In this document: positions 1 through 8,885 of the stretch, piece after piece | Layout of the letters: every line of letters starts with the position of its first letter | Position numbering within the stretch: the first letter of the stretch is position 1 | Assembly (NCBI RefSeq): GCF_014205765.1 | Contig: NZ_JACIIZ010000001.1 | Coordinates: 525,907-589,906 of the forward strand | Length of the DNA: 64,000 nucleotides | From: Nitrospirillum iridis | Lineage (GTDB): Bacteria; Pseudomonadota; Alphaproteobacteria; Azospirillales; Azospirillaceae | Direction: 5' to 3' | Program-made: the position numbers and the translations under genes | Notes under the pieces: generated by a model | Told to the model about the DNA's origin: nothing | Seen by the model: only the letters and a program-made list of their open reading frames with translations | Database searches by the model: none

Positions 1-1167
1 CGTCAGGTCGGCGGAGCCGCTGATCAGCTCCGGCACCACGTCGAAGATGGCGTCCAGCACGTTGCCGGAAGCCTGGCGGGTGGCGACGCTGGGGCGGGCT
101 TCGCTGGTGGCGCGCTTGAAGGCGGTGATGGCGGCGTCCAGCGCCTCCGGCACCTCACCCGACTGGGCGGCCTTGAAGGCGGTGGCCAGCGTGGTGTCGG
201 CCGCGGCCAGGCGCTGGTCCCAGGCGGCGGCGGCGGCCGCACCCCGGGCGCCGTACTGGCGCCAGGCGTCCAGGATGGCGGCGGGGATCTCGAAGGGCCC
301 ATGCTCCCAGCCGTAGGCGGCGCGAGCGCCGGCGATTTCGGCGGCCCCCAGGGGCGAACCATGGCTGGAGTTCTTGCCGGCCTTGGTCGGCGCGCCCAGG
401 CCGATGGTGGTGCGGCAGGCGATCAGCGACGGGCTGTTGGTGGTCTTGGCCTGGGCGATGGCGGCGGCGACCGCCACCGGGTCATGGCCGTCCACGGCCT
501 GCACGTCCCAGCCATAGGCGACGAAGCGGGCCTTCACGTCCTCGGAGAGGGACAGGTTGGTGGGACCGTCGATGGAGATGCTGTTGTCGTCCCACAGGAC
601 GATCAGGCGATCCAGGCCCAGGTGGCCGGCCAGCGAGGCTGCCTCATGGCTGACGCCTTCCTGCAGGCAGCCGTCACCGGCGATGACATAGGTGTGGTGG
701 CCGACCAGGTCGTCGCCGAAGCGGGCGTTCAGATGACGCTCGGCCAGCGCCATGCCGACGGCGGTGGCGATGCCCTGGCCCAGCGGGCCGGTGGTCATCT
801 CGATGCCGCGGGCCATGCCGTATTCCGGATGGCCGGCGGTGCGGGCACCCAGCTGGCGGAACTTCTTGATCTGCTCCAGATCGATGTCCTCATACCCCGT
901 GAGGTAGAGCAGCGCGTAGATCAGCATGGAGCCGTGGCCGGCCGACAGCACGAAGCGGTCGCGGTCGGCCCAGTCGGGGCGCTTGGGATCGAACTTGAGG
1001 AACTGGGTGAACAGCACGGTCGCGACATCGGCCATGCCCATGGGCATGCCGGGATGGCCGGACTTGGCCGCTTCCACGGCGTCCATGGCCAGGACGCGGA
1101 TGGCGGTGGCGAGATCCTTGTGGGGGACGCCCCCGACGACATCACCGGTTGCGGGCTGGGACGGCAT
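1..1167 (-). CDS. tkt: Transketolase, N-terminal part (cut by window edge)
   Basis: Thiamine-diphosphate enzyme of the non-oxidative pentose phosphate pathway (and of the Calvin cycle where present) that moves two-carbon units between sugar phosphates in the cytoplasm. The 389 codons visible carry the N-terminal pyrophosphate-binding domain: the GHPGMPMG stretch, GPLGQG, and the ThDP motif beginning GDGCLQEG and ending in WDDN. The reading frame is still open at base 1, so roughly the last 40 percent of a usual 660-residue protein lies outside. The ATG at 1167 has AAAGG upstream; an in-frame ATG at 1185 would add six residues but has no clear ribosome site. It is transcribed away from the zapA cluster across a 530-bp gap. 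Family assignment is very secure. Confidence 0.95.
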   Translation of the reverse strand, partial: MPSQPATGDVVGGVPHKDLATAIRVLAMDAVEAAKSGHPGMPMGMADVATVLFTQFLKFDPKRPDWADRDRFVLSAGHGSMLIYALLYLTGYEDIDLEQIKKFRQLGARTAGHPEYGMARGIEMTTGPLGQGIATAVGMALAERHLNARFGDDLVGHHTYVIAGDGCLQEGVSHEAASLAGHLGLDRLIVLWDDNSISIDGPTNLSLSEDVKARFVAYGWDVQAVDGHDPVAVAAAIAQAKTTNSPSLIACRTTIGLGAPTKAGKNSSHGSPLGAAEIAGARAAYGWEHGPFEIPAAILDAWRQYGARGAAAAAAWDQRLAAADTTLATAFKAAQSGEVPEALDAAITAFKRATSEARPSVATRQASGNVLDAIFDVVPELISGSADLT

Positions 1168-1697
1168 GGGCAAAGGGCCTTTCATCAAGCGGATGCGCTG
1201 TTCTGAGGCCAGGGGGGGCGATTGGTCGGGGCAACCGGGTGGTGGACGCCCGCCGCCTGGCGGATGCAACCGGGAAAGCCGCACGGGAAGGGCGTTCCCG
1301 GGAAACGATCCTGGGCCCAAGGCTCCCGATTTGCGCCGCCGCACCACCCATCTGATGGGTGCTGTGCGCGCACGTTCCAGGCGCGAGGGGCGGGCCGCAC
1401 CATGACCGCCACCGCCCCCGGCGTCAAGCTCCGGGGCCCTCCGAAAACTGCAAGCGCGGCCAGCGTTAACGCCTGCATTCCGGGGGGCGTTTCGTGCCGC
1501 GCCCCGCCAGCCGCCACACCCGCGCCCTGCGGTTGGTGTCGGCGTTTCGCGCCGCGCGCCGCGAAATACCGCCCTAATCGACCGTGCCCGCCGTTTTTCG
1601 CTGGTCCCCACCGCTTTCTTTCTTTATTCGACGCCCCAGCTTATCCATCTTATTTCCATTCGCCTTTTCCCATCGCCTATCGGGCTTGCCGCGTTCC
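1168..1697. other. Divergent intergenic region, no gene seen
   Basis: This 530-bp gap separates tkt (minus) from the DUF4164-zapA genes (plus) and must hold both promoters. No convincing coding frame is visible. Seen directly: a perfect inverted repeat CACCCAT-CTG-ATGGGTG at 1345-1361, which could be an operator; a hairpin TTTCGCG/CGCGAAA at 1545-1566; and a pyrimidine-rich, relatively AT-rich tract from about 1608 to 1680 just before the DUF4164 start, unlike the GC-rich surroundings. No sigma-70 hexamer pair could be chosen with confidence. Confidence 0.5.
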
Positions 1698-1955
1698 ATG
1701 GATCGACTGAAGACCGCGCTGGATCGTTTGGACGCCGCCGTCCTGGTTCTGGACGGGGCATTGGAACGCCGCTTGGCGCGGCCCGCTGCCGTTTGCGCCG
1801 ATGTCGATGAGGGGGCCAAGGCCCGCATCACTCAGCTGGAGCGGGCGCTGGCGGCGGCTGAGGGACGGGAACAGGGGGCCAAGGCCGCGACCGCGGCCTT
1901 GTCGGAGCGGCTGGACCGGACCATCGGTCAGCTGCGTGCGGTGCTGGAGGACTGA
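1698..1955 (+). CDS. DUF4164-type small coiled-coil protein
   Basis: An 85-residue protein, almost entirely helical, rich in Ala, Leu, Arg and Glu with heptad-like spacing, ending in LDRTIGQLRAVLED. Small coiled-coil proteins of the DUF4164 type are commonly encoded just before zapA in alphaproteobacteria, and this gene ends 7 bp before the zapA start, so the two are probably one transcript. The function is not established; the context suggests a role near ZapA and the division ring, which is inference only. ATG 1698 gives a compact protein; longer readings upstream enter the pyrimidine-rich leader and look non-coding. Confidence 0.7.
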   Translation: MDRLKTALDRLDAAVLVLDGALERRLARPAAVCADVDEGAKARITQLERALAAAEGREQGAKAATAALSERLDRTIGQLRAVLED

Positions 1956-1962
1956 TTTAAAG

Positions 1963-2313
1963 ATGGCCCGCGTGGACATCATCCTGAATGGACGCCCCTA
2001 TGGCCTGGCCTGTGACGATGGCCAGGAACAGCGCCTGCGCGAGCTTGGCTCCTATGTCGACGCCCGCCTGCGCGAGGTGGCGCACGACGCGTCCGGCGGT
2101 AGCGAAACCCAACTCCTGGTCCTGACCGCCCTCATGCTGGCGGATGAGATTTTCGACCTCCGGGCCGAGCTGGGGGGCCCGCGCCGGCCCGTGCCGACCC
2201 CGGTGGCGGATGCCGGTTTCGCTCCTCGGGCGGAGGATGACAGCGTCATCGCCGCCGTCGACAGTTTGGCCAAACGCATCGAAGACATTGCGGCGCGGCT
2301 CGATCGCACCTAG
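1963..2313 (+). CDS. zapA: Cell division protein ZapA
   Basis: ZapA binds FtsZ and cross-links protofilaments to stabilise the division ring at midcell. The 116-residue product begins MARVDIILNGRPYGLACDDG, a typical ZapA beta-hairpin opening, followed by an RLRELGSYVDARL helix and a longer coiled-coil helix (LLVLTALMLADEIFDLRAEL). The C-terminus is a second Ala/Asp-rich helix. ATG 1963 follows AAAGA closely; the open frame upstream belongs to a shadow of the preceding gene. It sits between the DUF4164 gene and the 6S RNA gene, the order known in many proteobacteria. Confidence 0.9.
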   Translation: MARVDIILNGRPYGLACDDGQEQRLRELGSYVDARLREVAHDASGGSETQLLVLTALMLADEIFDLRAELGGPRRPVPTPVADAGFAPRAEDDSVIAAVDSLAKRIEDIAARLDRT

Positions 2314-2320
2314 ATTAGGG

Positions 2321-2492
2321 ATCTGGAAGGTGGCTGCGCGGTGCGACAGGTCGCTTTATCCCCAGGGCCGATACCCAATCCTCTAGGGGGCTGTCCCTGC
2401 CGACACCGTGGTGTCGGACATATGGCTCCCACCTGCCTTGGCAGGCCGTGGAGGATATCCATGGCCATCGGCCGTCGCGGCCCCTTCCAGAC
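2321..2492 (+). ncRNA. ssrS: 6S RNA
   Basis: 6S RNA binds sigma-70 RNA polymerase by mimicking an open promoter. The sequence between zapA and fau, the classic ssrS locus, folds into one long rod. The 5' strand TCTGGAAGG at 2322-2330 pairs perfectly with CCTTCCAGA at 2483-2491, and after a single bulged T at 2331 GGCTGCG (2332-2338) pairs with CGCGGCC (2476-2482), giving a 16-bp closing stem around about 140 nt. Inside, CCAGGGCCGATA resembles the CCCCTGAGCCGATA stretch of the E. coli 6S RNA central bubble, and small hairpins follow (CCGACACCGTGGTGTCGG; CCTGCCTTGGCAGG). The total of about 170-175 nt fits the family. Ends are approximate. Confidence 0.85.
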
Positions 2493-2576
2493 CCCTTTGA
2501 CGCCCGGCCTTCCCGGGCGTCCCCCTCCGGACCCGGCCTTCAGGTCCGGTCCGTCCTTGAGGGACCCTCTCCGCCC

Positions 2577-3320
2577 GTGACCGCCGCTCCGTCCCGTACG
2601 CCCGCCCCTGCCGCGATTCCCGGTACCGCTTCCCCAGGTGTCGCCTCCCTGGACGTGCCGGGCGCGGCCAACGCCGCCGCTGTGGAAGAGGTGGCGCGTG
2701 CCGCCAAGAAGGCGGTGCGGGTATCGGCGCGCCGGGTACGCGCCGCGCTGGATCTGGACCGCGCGGCGGCCGCCAAGGCCATGGCCGACAATTTCCTGAC
2801 GGCATTGCCCAAGATCACCGACGGCCTCGCGCCCGTGGGCCTCACCATCGCCTTCTATTGGCCCATGGGGGATGAGATCGACCCCCGGCCCCTGATGCAC
2901 CGCGCCGTCGCCACCGGTGTGAAGGGCGCCTTGCCCGTCTGCCAGGCCAAGGGGCAGCCCTTGCTGTTCCGCCGCTGGCGGCCGGGCACGCTGCTGGCGC
3001 CCGACAGCATGGGCGTGCCCGCCCCCATGGCGGAGGCCCTGCCGGGCGCCGAGGGGCCCGACGGCGGCGCCATCGTTCCTGACGTGGTGCTGGTGCCGCT
3101 GCTGGCGTTCGACCGGCGCGGCGCGCGCCTGGGCTATGGCGCCGGCTTCTACGACCGCACGCTGGCCGCCCTGCGGCGGCAGAGGGCCATACAGGCGGTG
3201 GGTATCGCCTTTGCCGATCAGGAACTGGACAAGGTGCCGTGCGACGCGCATGACCAAGGCCTGGATTGGATCGTTACCGAACGCTACGCCGTTCGGGCCG
3301 GGCAGCGCCGCAAGCGCTGA
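2577..3320 (+). CDS. fau: 5-formyltetrahydrofolate cyclo-ligase
   Basis: Converts 5-formyl-THF to 5,10-methenyl-THF using ATP, salvaging a folate form. The C-terminal half is diagnostic: PDVVLVPLLAFDRRGARLGY and then GYGAGFYDR at residues 186-194, the family signature. The GTG at 2577 with GAGGGA upstream gives 247 residues. An ATG at 2448 in the same frame would lie inside the 6S RNA and read through two GC hairpins, so it is rejected. Even so, the first 50 or so residues (Ala/Pro-rich) extend beyond the usual 190-200-residue family length. Its place directly after 6S RNA is conserved, and in E. coli the two share a transcript. Confidence 0.88.
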   Translation: MTAAPSRTPAPAAIPGTASPGVASLDVPGAANAAAVEEVARAAKKAVRVSARRVRAALDLDRAAAAKAMADNFLTALPKITDGLAPVGLTIAFYWPMGDEIDPRPLMHRAVATGVKGALPVCQAKGQPLLFRRWRPGTLLAPDSMGVPAPMAEALPGAEGPDGGAIVPDVVLVPLLAFDRRGARLGYGAGFYDRTLAALRRQRAIQAVGIAFADQELDKVPCDAHDQGLDWIVTERYAVRAGQRRKR

Positions 3321-3347
3321 CCCCGTATTTCAGGGTCGAGGGTGGTC

Positions 3348-4178
3348 ATGCGGTTGTTGTTCCTGGGTGACGTGGTGGGCCGCAGCGGCCGTGACGGCGT
3401 GATGCGGCACCTGCCGGAACTGCGCAAGGCCCTGGCCCTCGACTTCGTCATCGTGAACGGTGAGAACGCCGCCGGCGGTTTTGGCATCACCGAGAAGATC
3501 GCGGCCGAGTTCTTCGCCGCCGGGGTCGATTGCCTGACCACCGGCAACCACGTCTGGGACCAGAAGGAACTGGTGGGCCAGATCGACCGCCTGCCCAACG
3601 TGCTGCGCCCGCTGAACTATCCCGACGGCACGCCCGGCCGCGGCGCCTCGCTGCTGGTCACCCGGGACGGGCGGCGCAAGGTGCTGGTGGTCAACGTCAT
3701 GGCCCGGCTGTTCATGGATGCCCTGGACGATCCCTTCGCCGCGGTGGAGAAGGTGCTGCGCACCTATCGCCTGGGGCCGGGCGGGGCCGACGCCATCGTC
3801 ATCGACGTTCATGGCGAGGCCTCGTCGGAGAAGATGGCGATGGGCCATGTCTGCGATGGCCGCGTCACCCTGGTGGTGGGCACCCACACCCACACGCCCA
3901 CGGCCGACACCCAGATCCTGAACGGCCGCACCGCCTATCAGACCGACGCCGGCATGTGCGGCGACTATGACAGCGTCATCGGCATGAAGAAGGAGGCGGC
4001 GGTGCTGCGCCTGACGCGCAAGCTGCCGACCGACCGCCTGACCCCGGCGGAGAACGACGCCACCGTCAGCGTCTGCGGCGTGTTCGTGGAGACGGACGAC
4101 CGCACCGGCCTGGCCGTGCGGGCCGAGGCCGTGCGCGTGGGCGGCCGTCTGTCGCAATCCCTGCCCAAGCTGACCTGA
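3348..4178 (+). CDS. YmdB/TIGR00282 family metallophosphoesterase
   Basis: A binuclear-metal phosphoesterase; characterised relatives (Bacillus YmdB) hydrolyse 2',3'-cyclic nucleotides and cAMP and affect RNA turnover. The 276-residue product shows all metal-site motifs in order: FLGDVVG at the N-terminus, NGENAAGG, TTGNHVWDQKE, DVHGEASSEK and GTHTHTPTADTQ. ATG 3348 gives the standard N-terminus MRLLFLGDVVGRSG with GAGGGTGG just upstream; a GTG six bases earlier is in frame. It lies 27 bp after fau and is probably cotranscribed with it. A structured repeat element follows its stop codon. Confidence 0.88.
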   Translation: MRLLFLGDVVGRSGRDGVMRHLPELRKALALDFVIVNGENAAGGFGITEKIAAEFFAAGVDCLTTGNHVWDQKELVGQIDRLPNVLRPLNYPDGTPGRGASLLVTRDGRRKVLVVNVMARLFMDALDDPFAAVEKVLRTYRLGPGGADAIVIDVHGEASSEKMAMGHVCDGRVTLVVGTHTHTPTADTQILNGRTAYQTDAGMCGDYDSVIGMKKEAAVLRLTRKLPTDRLTPAENDATVSVCGVFVETDDRTGLAVRAEAVRVGGRLSQSLPKLT

Positions 4179-4213
4179 CGCCAAGGGCATGTGCCCGCGA
4201 CCCGCGCCGTTCT

Positions 4214-4325
4214 CGACTCGTGTCGTTGTCGGCCGCGACCGCGGCCGCCGCAGGTTTCCGGGGAACGGAGTGGACTGGAAACCGAGGAAGCCAAGCCAGC
4301 GGATGCTGGCGCCCGGCGTTTGAGG
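4214..4325 (+). repeat. Structured intergenic repeat, copy A (candidate RNA)
   Basis: This element starts 35 bp after the YmdB-type gene and fills about a third of the 374-bp gap before yebC; nothing else was recognised in the rest of that gap. Its core at 4231-4325 is nearly identical to 40270-40364. It reads as successive hairpins: CGACTCGTGTCG (4214-4225), GGCCGCG-AC-CGCGGCC (4231-4246), GGTTTCC paired with GGAAACC around a 17-nt loop (4254-4284), and GCCAGC-GGAT-GCTGGC (4295-4310). In the other copy the last stem is GCCCCC/GGGGGC with the same GGAT loop, so both arms changed together. Compensatory change argues for selection on folded RNA. The family is not recognised. Confidence 0.7.
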
Positions 4326-4552
4326 GAATAGTTGAACAGCCTTTCCGGGGAGCGTTGCAGAAACCTCCTTGGCGGCATCGCCGGAATTCCGCCATAAAGC
4401 CGCCGTAACCCGGACGGAAAGCACCGCTCCCGTGACAAACCTGTGGCAGGCATTGCCCCAGGGTCTGTCCATGGGCGTGCCTGGTGCCACAACATGTGGT
4501 ACAAGCTGCCCGGAACACCCCCCGCTCAACCCCATATAGAGTTCAGGGTCCC

Positions 4553-5302
4553 ATGGCTGGACATTCACAGTTCAAGAACATCATGCACCGCAAGGGCGCC
4601 CAGGACGTCAAGCGGTCCAAGCTGTTCAACAAGCTTGCGCGTGAAATCACCGTGGCCGCCAAGGCGGGCCTGCCTGACCCCGGGCACAACCCGCGCCTGC
4701 GTGCCGCCATCCAGGCGGCCCGCGTGCAGAACATGCCGCGCGACCGCATCGACCGTGCCATCAAGCAGGGCACGCCCGGCGGCGGCGACGACACCAACTA
4801 TGACGAGGTGCGCTACGAGGGCTACGGCCCCGGTGGCGTCGCCCTGATCGTCGAGGCGCTGACCGACAACCGCAACCGCACCGCGTCGGAAGTGCGCTCC
4901 GCCTTTTCCAAGCATGGTGGCACCCTGGGCGAGACCAATTCGGTCAGCTTCATGTTCAACCGTATCGGCCTGATCACCTATCCGGCGACGGTGGCTGATG
5001 CCGACACCGTGCTGGAGGCGGCCATCGAGGCCGGCGCCGACGATGTCAGCAGCGATGAGGAGGGCCACTCCATCATCACCGGCGTCGACAGCCTGGGCGA
5101 GGTGCGCGACGCGCTGGAAGCCAAGTTCGGCGCGCCGGAAGGCGCCAAGCTGACCTGGCAGCCGCTGAACACCGTGGCCCCGTCGGAAGACGTGGCGCAG
5201 AGCCTGCTGAAGCTGATGGACGTGCTGGATGACAGCGACGACGTGCAGAACGTCATCGGCAATTTCGAGCTGTCGCCGGAGCTTTTGGAAAAGCTGGGCT
5301 AA
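4553..5302 (+). CDS. yebC: YebC/PmpR-TACO1 family protein
   Basis: YebC-type proteins are annotated as transcription regulators; recent work links some members to relief of ribosome stalling. The 249-residue length and N-terminus [18 protein letters not shown] are typical, with the helical first domain rich in basic residues, then the conserved [14 protein letters not shown] and [20 protein letters not shown] stretches, and a C-terminal region ending [16 protein letters not shown] 4553 is chosen because the family begins MAGHS; an in-frame start at 4484 would add 23 atypical residues. It heads the ruvCAB cluster with a 30-bp gap, the usual arrangement. Confidence 0.93.
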   Translation: MAGHSQFKNIMHRKGAQDVKRSKLFNKLAREITVAAKAGLPDPGHNPRLRAAIQAARVQNMPRDRIDRAIKQGTPGGGDDTNYDEVRYEGYGPGGVALIVEALTDNRNRTASEVRSAFSKHGGTLGETNSVSFMFNRIGLITYPATVADADTVLEAAIEAGADDVSSDEEGHSIITGVDSLGEVRDALEAKFGAPEGAKLTWQPLNTVAPSEDVAQSLLKLMDVLDDSDDVQNVIGNFELSPELLEKLG

Positions 5303-5332
5303 CCGCCGGGTGCGGGAAAGGGGACGGCGGCC

Positions 5333-5857
5333 ATGGGCGATCGGTCGATCCGCGTGCTGGGCCTGGATCCAGGCTTGCGCAACATGGGCTGGGGCGTCAT
5401 CGACGTCTCCGGCAACCGGTTGACGCATGTCGCCGACGGGGTCGTGCATTCCGACGACCGGGACGATCTGGCCCGCCGTCTCGTCACCCTGTACGACGGC
5501 TTGCAGGACATCATCCGGACCTGGACGCCGGATGAGGCCGCGGTGGAAGAGACCTTCGTCAACAAGAACCCCGTTTCCACCCTGAAGCTGGGGCAGGCGC
5601 GGGGCATCGCCCTGCTGGCCCCGGCGCGGGAAGGATTGCCCGTGTCGGAATACCCGCCCAACCTGGTGAAGAAATCCGTGGTGGGCGCCGGCCACGCCGA
5701 CAAGACGCAAGTGCAGGCCATGGTGCGCATGCTGCTGCCGGGCTTCCAACTGTCCAAGGCCGACGCCGCCGACGCCCTGGCCGTCGCCATCTGCCACGCC
5801 CACCACAGCCAGACCCGGCGCCTGGTGGGCGGCATCATGGCGGGGGCCGCCCGATGA
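5333..5857 (+). CDS. ruvC: Holliday junction endonuclease RuvC
   Basis: Dimeric Mg-dependent resolvase that cuts Holliday junctions after RuvAB branch migration. The 174-residue length fits. The catalytic acidic residues are visible: Asp12 in [13 protein letters not shown], Glu72/73 in [12 protein letters not shown], and Asp144 and Asp147 in [20 protein letters not shown] 5333 follows AAAGGGGACGG. The TGA stop overlaps an ATG that opens a nine-codon micro-ORF leading into ruvA, which suggests tight translational coupling. Confidence 0.95.
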   Translation: MGDRSIRVLGLDPGLRNMGWGVIDVSGNRLTHVADGVVHSDDRDDLARRLVTLYDGLQDIIRTWTPDEAAVEETFVNKNPVSTLKLGQARGIALLAPAREGLPVSEYPPNLVKKSVVGAGHADKTQVQAMVRMLLPGFQLSKADAADALAVAICHAHHSQTRRLVGGIMAGAAR

Positions 5858-5883
5858 CCACCCAGGCGGGAGCCGCCCGATGA
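5854..5883 (+). CDS. Nine-codon micro-ORF bridging ruvC and ruvA
   Basis: The bases GATGA at the ruvC stop are repeated at the ruvA start because a 19-nt unit (5839-5857) recurs at 5865-5883 with one mismatch and a 26-bp period. The result is a micro-[12 protein letters not shown], whose ATG (5854) overlaps the ruvC stop and whose TGA (5881-5883) overlaps the ruvA ATG (5880). It could hand ribosomes from one gene to the next. Whether it is translated is unknown; it may simply be a by-product of the duplication. Confidence 0.35.
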   Translation: MTTQAGAAR

Positions 5884-6509
5884 TCGCCAAGCTCAAGGGG
5901 CTACTCGACAGCACGGGCCTGGACTGGGCCATCATCGACGTGGGCGGCGTGGGCTATCTCGTTTCCGCCTCGTCCCGCACGCTGCGTCGCCTGGGCGGCA
6001 CGGGTGAGGCGGTGTCGGTGCTGACCGAGATGTGGGTGTCGGAAGACAAGATGCAGCTGTTCGCCTTCGCCGACGTGGCGGAGCGGGACTGGTTCCGTCT
6101 GCTGACCACGGTGCAGGGGGTGGGGGCCCGGGTGGCCCTGGCGGTCCTGTCCGTGCTGTCACCGGAACAGATCGCCCAGGCCCTGATGGCCCAGGACCGG
6201 GCCGCCCTGACCCAGGCGGACGGCGTCGGCCCCAAGCTCGCCACCCGCATGATCAGCGAGTTGAAGGACAAGGTGCCGGCCCTGGCGCTGGCGCCCACCG
6301 CCGCCGGCACGCCGGCCGGCAAGACGGACGCGGCGGCCGCGCCGCCGGCGGGCAATGGCGCGGTGGCCGACGCCGTTTCCGCCCTGGTCAACCTGGGCTA
6401 CCGTCGGCTGGAGGCCTTCGCCGCCGTCACGGCCTGTGCCGCGCGCCTGGGGCCCGAGGCGGGCGTGTCCGAACTGATTCGCGCCGGTCTTAAGGAATTG
6501 AGCGCATGA
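5880..6509 (+). CDS. ruvA: Holliday junction branch migration protein RuvA
   Basis: Tetrameric protein that holds the four-way junction and loads RuvB. The 209-residue product opens [20 protein letters not shown] (OB-fold domain I), has two helix-hairpin-helix motifs ([15 protein letters not shown] and [20 protein letters not shown]), then an Ala/Pro-rich linker and a C-terminal RuvB-contacting domain ([20 protein letters not shown]). ATG 5880 lies in a duplicated copy of the ruvC end. The stop overlaps the ruvB start by four bases (ATGA), a standard coupling signal. Confidence 0.95.
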   Translation: MIAKLKGLLDSTGLDWAIIDVGGVGYLVSASSRTLRRLGGTGEAVSVLTEMWVSEDKMQLFAFADVAERDWFRLLTTVQGVGARVALAVLSVLSPEQIAQALMAQDRAALTQADGVGPKLATRMISELKDKVPALALAPTAAGTPAGKTDAAAAPPAGNGAVADAVSALVNLGYRRLEAFAAVTACAARLGPEAGVSELIRAGLKELSA

Positions 6510-7603
6510 GCGGCCCCGCGTCCGGCCCGGACGCCGACCGCCTGGTGAGCCGCGAGCGGGCCGCCGGTGACGGCATGGACGTGTCGCTGCGGCCCCTGTC
6601 CCTGGCCGACTTCACCGGTCAGCGCCAGGTGCGCGAGAACCTGTCCATCTTCATCCAGGCCGCCCGGTCCCGGTCCGAACCGCTGGACCATGTGCTGCTG
6701 TTCGGGCCGCCAGGCCTGGGCAAGACCACCCTGGCCCAGATCGTCGCCAAGGAGATGGGGGCGGGCTTCCGCGCCACCTCCGGCCCCGTCATCGCCAAGG
6801 CGGGTGACTTGGCGGCGCTGCTGACCAACCTGCAGCCGCACGACGTGCTGTTCATCGATGAGATCCACCGGCTGTCGCCGGCGGTGGAGGAAATCCTCTA
6901 TCCCGCCATGGAGGATTTCCACCTGGACCTGATCATCGGCGAGGGGCCGGCCGCGCGTTCCGTGCGCATCGACCTGCCGCCCTTCACCCTGGTGGGCGCC
7001 ACCACCCGCTCCGGCCTGATCACCCGGCCCTTGCGCGAACGCTTCGGCATTCCCCTGCGCATGCAGTTCTATGAGCCGGAGGAGTTGCAGTTGATCGTCG
7101 GGCGCGCCGCCCGCCTGCTGGACATGCGGCTGCTGCCCGAGGGCGCGCTGGAGATCGCGCGCCGGTCGCGCGGGACGCCGCGCGTGGCGGGCCGCCTGCT
7201 GCGCCGGGTGCGCGATTTCGCCGCCGTGGCCGGGGCCACCGAGATCGACGCCCGCGCCGCCGACATCGCGCTGACCCGGCTGGAGGTTGACCGGCTGGGC
7301 TTCGACGCCATGGACCGGCGCTACCTCAACTGCATCGCCAACAATTATGGCGGCGGGCCGGTGGGGGTGGAGACGCTGGCGGCCGCCCTGTCGGAACAGC
7401 GCGACGTGCTGGAAGAGGTGATCGAGCCCTACCTGATCCAGCAGGGCCTGCTGCAGCGCACGCCGCGCGGCCGCCTGCTGACCGACACCGGCTATCGCTA
7501 TCTCGGCCTGCCGGCCCCCGTCACCAGCCCGGCGCGCCAGCTGGACATGCTGGGCGCCCCGGAGGTGGACGGGCCGGATGCGGAGGAGGGGCCGGATGTC
7601 TGA
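6506..7603 (+). CDS. ruvB: Holliday junction helicase RuvB
   Basis: AAA+ motor that drives branch migration with RuvA. In 365 residues it shows [12 protein letters not shown], Walker A GPPGLGKT (67-74), Walker B FIDEIHRL, the sensor-1 GATTR segment followed by [12 protein letters not shown], and a winged-helix C-terminal domain. The sequence continues past the usual end with a short Pro/Gly/Asp-rich tail. The N-terminus has about 25 residues ahead of the conserved MDVSLRPL, as in many alphaproteobacteria. It overlaps ruvA by 4 bp and ybgC by 8 bp. Confidence 0.96.
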   Translation: MSGPASGPDADRLVSRERAAGDGMDVSLRPLSLADFTGQRQVRENLSIFIQAARSRSEPLDHVLLFGPPGLGKTTLAQIVAKEMGAGFRATSGPVIAKAGDLAALLTNLQPHDVLFIDEIHRLSPAVEEILYPAMEDFHLDLIIGEGPAARSVRIDLPPFTLVGATTRSGLITRPLRERFGIPLRMQFYEPEELQLIVGRAARLLDMRLLPEGALEIARRSRGTPRVAGRLLRRVRDFAAVAGATEIDARAADIALTRLEVDRLGFDAMDRRYLNCIANNYGGGPVGVETLAAALSEQRDVLEEVIEPYLIQQGLLQRTPRGRLLTDTGYRYLGLPAPVTSPARQLDMLGAPEVDGPDAEEGPDV

Positions 7604-8147
7604 GGCGCCGAACCTTTCCGGCCAGATGGCGGGCGATGTCCATGTCTTCCCCGTCCGGGTCTATTACGAGGACACGGACGCGGGCGGCATCGTCTATCAC
7701 GCCAACTACCTGCGCTATGCCGAGCGGGCGCGGACGGAGATGCTGCGCGTGCTGGGGGTGCCCCATGCGGCGCAGGTGGCGGCCACCGGCGTCGCCTTCG
7801 CCGTGCGCCGCTGCACCGCCGACTTTCTGGCCCCGGCCCGGCTGGAGGACACGCTGGTCGTGCGCAGCCGCATCACCGGCGTGACCGGCGCGACGATTGT
7901 CGCCGAACAGACCATATACCGGCCACAAAGTGGTGGCAGGGTGCCCGCCGGCGCGGCCGAACCGGAGGACCAGGTGCTGGTCCGGCTAAGCCTGAAACTG
8001 GCCTGCATCAACGCCCAAGGGCGGGCGGTGCGGGTCCCAACGCCGGTGGCGCAGGCCTTCGCCCGTCTGGGTGCGGGCCGTGACGGCGGCGAGAAGATCA
8101 ATTCGAAGGGGGACGGCGCGCCGACGGGCGCCCCGTCGGAAGAGTGA
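7596..8147 (+). CDS. ybgC: YbgC-family acyl-CoA thioesterase (Tol-Pal associated)
   Basis: Hot-dog fold thioesterase encoded at the head of tol-pal clusters. The 183-residue protein has the signature [19 protein letters not shown] with the catalytic Asp near residue 26, then [12 protein letters not shown] and the [16 protein letters not shown] strand. The C-terminal 30 residues are low complexity and beyond the family's usual length. ATG 7596 is chosen because it has GGAGGAGGGG upstream and overlaps the ruvB stop; an earlier ATG at 7578 lacks this. It is probably cotranscribed with tolQ, 8 bp downstream. Confidence 0.9.
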   Translation: MSEAPNLSGQMAGDVHVFPVRVYYEDTDAGGIVYHANYLRYAERARTEMLRVLGVPHAAQVAATGVAFAVRRCTADFLAPARLEDTLVVRSRITGVTGATIVAEQTIYRPQSGGRVPAGAAEPEDQVLVRLSLKLACINAQGRAVRVPTPVAQAFARLGAGRDGGEKINSKGDGAPTGAPSEE

Positions 8148-8155
8148 GAGTGGCG

Positions 8156-8884
8156 ATGCAGCATCAGATCCTGAATTTCGTGGCCCTGGGCGCCAACCCG
8201 GCGGCGGACCTGTCGGCCCTCAGCCTGTTCATGACCGCCAACTGGCTGGTCAAGGCCATCATGCTGGGGCTGCTGGCGGCCTCCGTCTGGGTGTGGGCCA
8301 TCATTTTCGACAAGTCGATCAAGCTGCGCCGCATGAAGGCCGCCGCCGCCGACTTCGAGGAGCAATTCTGGTCCGGCGGCTCGCTGGACCAATTGTATGA
8401 GGAGGTGGGCAAGGCCCCCAGCGATCCGCTATCCGCCACCTTCGCCGCCGGCATGCGCGAATGGCGCCACGCCAACGAACGGGGCCTGACCTCGTCCGGC
8501 GCGATGCGCGCCAACCTGGCCCAGCGCATCGAGCGGGTGATGTCGGTGACCGTCAGCCGCGAGATGGCGCAGACCGAACGCTACATCACCGTGCTGGCCA
8601 CCGTCGGCTCCAACGCCCCCTTCGTCGGCCTGCTGGGCACCGTCTGGGGCATCATGCACAGCTTCACCAGCATCGCCGCCGCCGGCAACACCAGCCTGGC
8701 GGTCGTGGCGCCCTCCATCGCCGAAGCGCTGTTCGCCACGGCGCTGGGCCTGGTGGCGGCCATCCCGGCCAGCATCGCCTACAACAAATTCTCATCCGAC
8801 ATCGCCCGCTTCGGTGACCGGCTGGACTCGTTCGTGACGGAATTCAGCGCCATCCTGCAGCGTCACCTGGAAGAGCGGGGCTGA
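8156..8884 (+). CDS. tolQ: Tol-Pal proton channel subunit TolQ
   Basis: Inner-membrane protein of the MotA/TolQ/ExbB family that, with TolR, uses proton-motive force to drive TolA during outer-membrane constriction at division. The 242-residue product has a first membrane span around residues 17-40 (ANWLVKAIMLGLLAASVWVW), a large cytoplasmic loop, and two further spans in TVGSNAPFVGLLGTVWGIMH and SIAEALFATALGLVAAIPA, the most conserved family blocks. ATG 8156 is preferred over in-frame GTG codons at 8144 and 8150. Two bases separate its stop from tolR. Confidence 0.95.
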   Translation: MQHQILNFVALGANPAADLSALSLFMTANWLVKAIMLGLLAASVWVWAIIFDKSIKLRRMKAAAADFEEQFWSGGSLDQLYEEVGKAPSDPLSATFAAGMREWRHANERGLTSSGAMRANLAQRIERVMSVTVSREMAQTERYITVLATVGSNAPFVGLLGTVWGIMHSFTSIAAAGNTSLAVVAPSIAEALFATALGLVAAIPASIAYNKFSSDIARFGDRLDSFVTEFSAILQRHLEERG

Positions 8885-8885
8885 G

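Noticed and set aside
301-1206. Open plus-strand frame of about 300 codons opposite transketolase
   Set aside because: It is a GC-bias shadow of the minus-strand tkt gene; its product is low-complexity Gly/Ala/His sequence without motifs.
2448-2576. N-terminal extension of fau from ATG 2448
   Set aside because: It would overlap the 6S RNA and two GC hairpins, and the added residues are atypical; GTG 2577 has a ribosome site.
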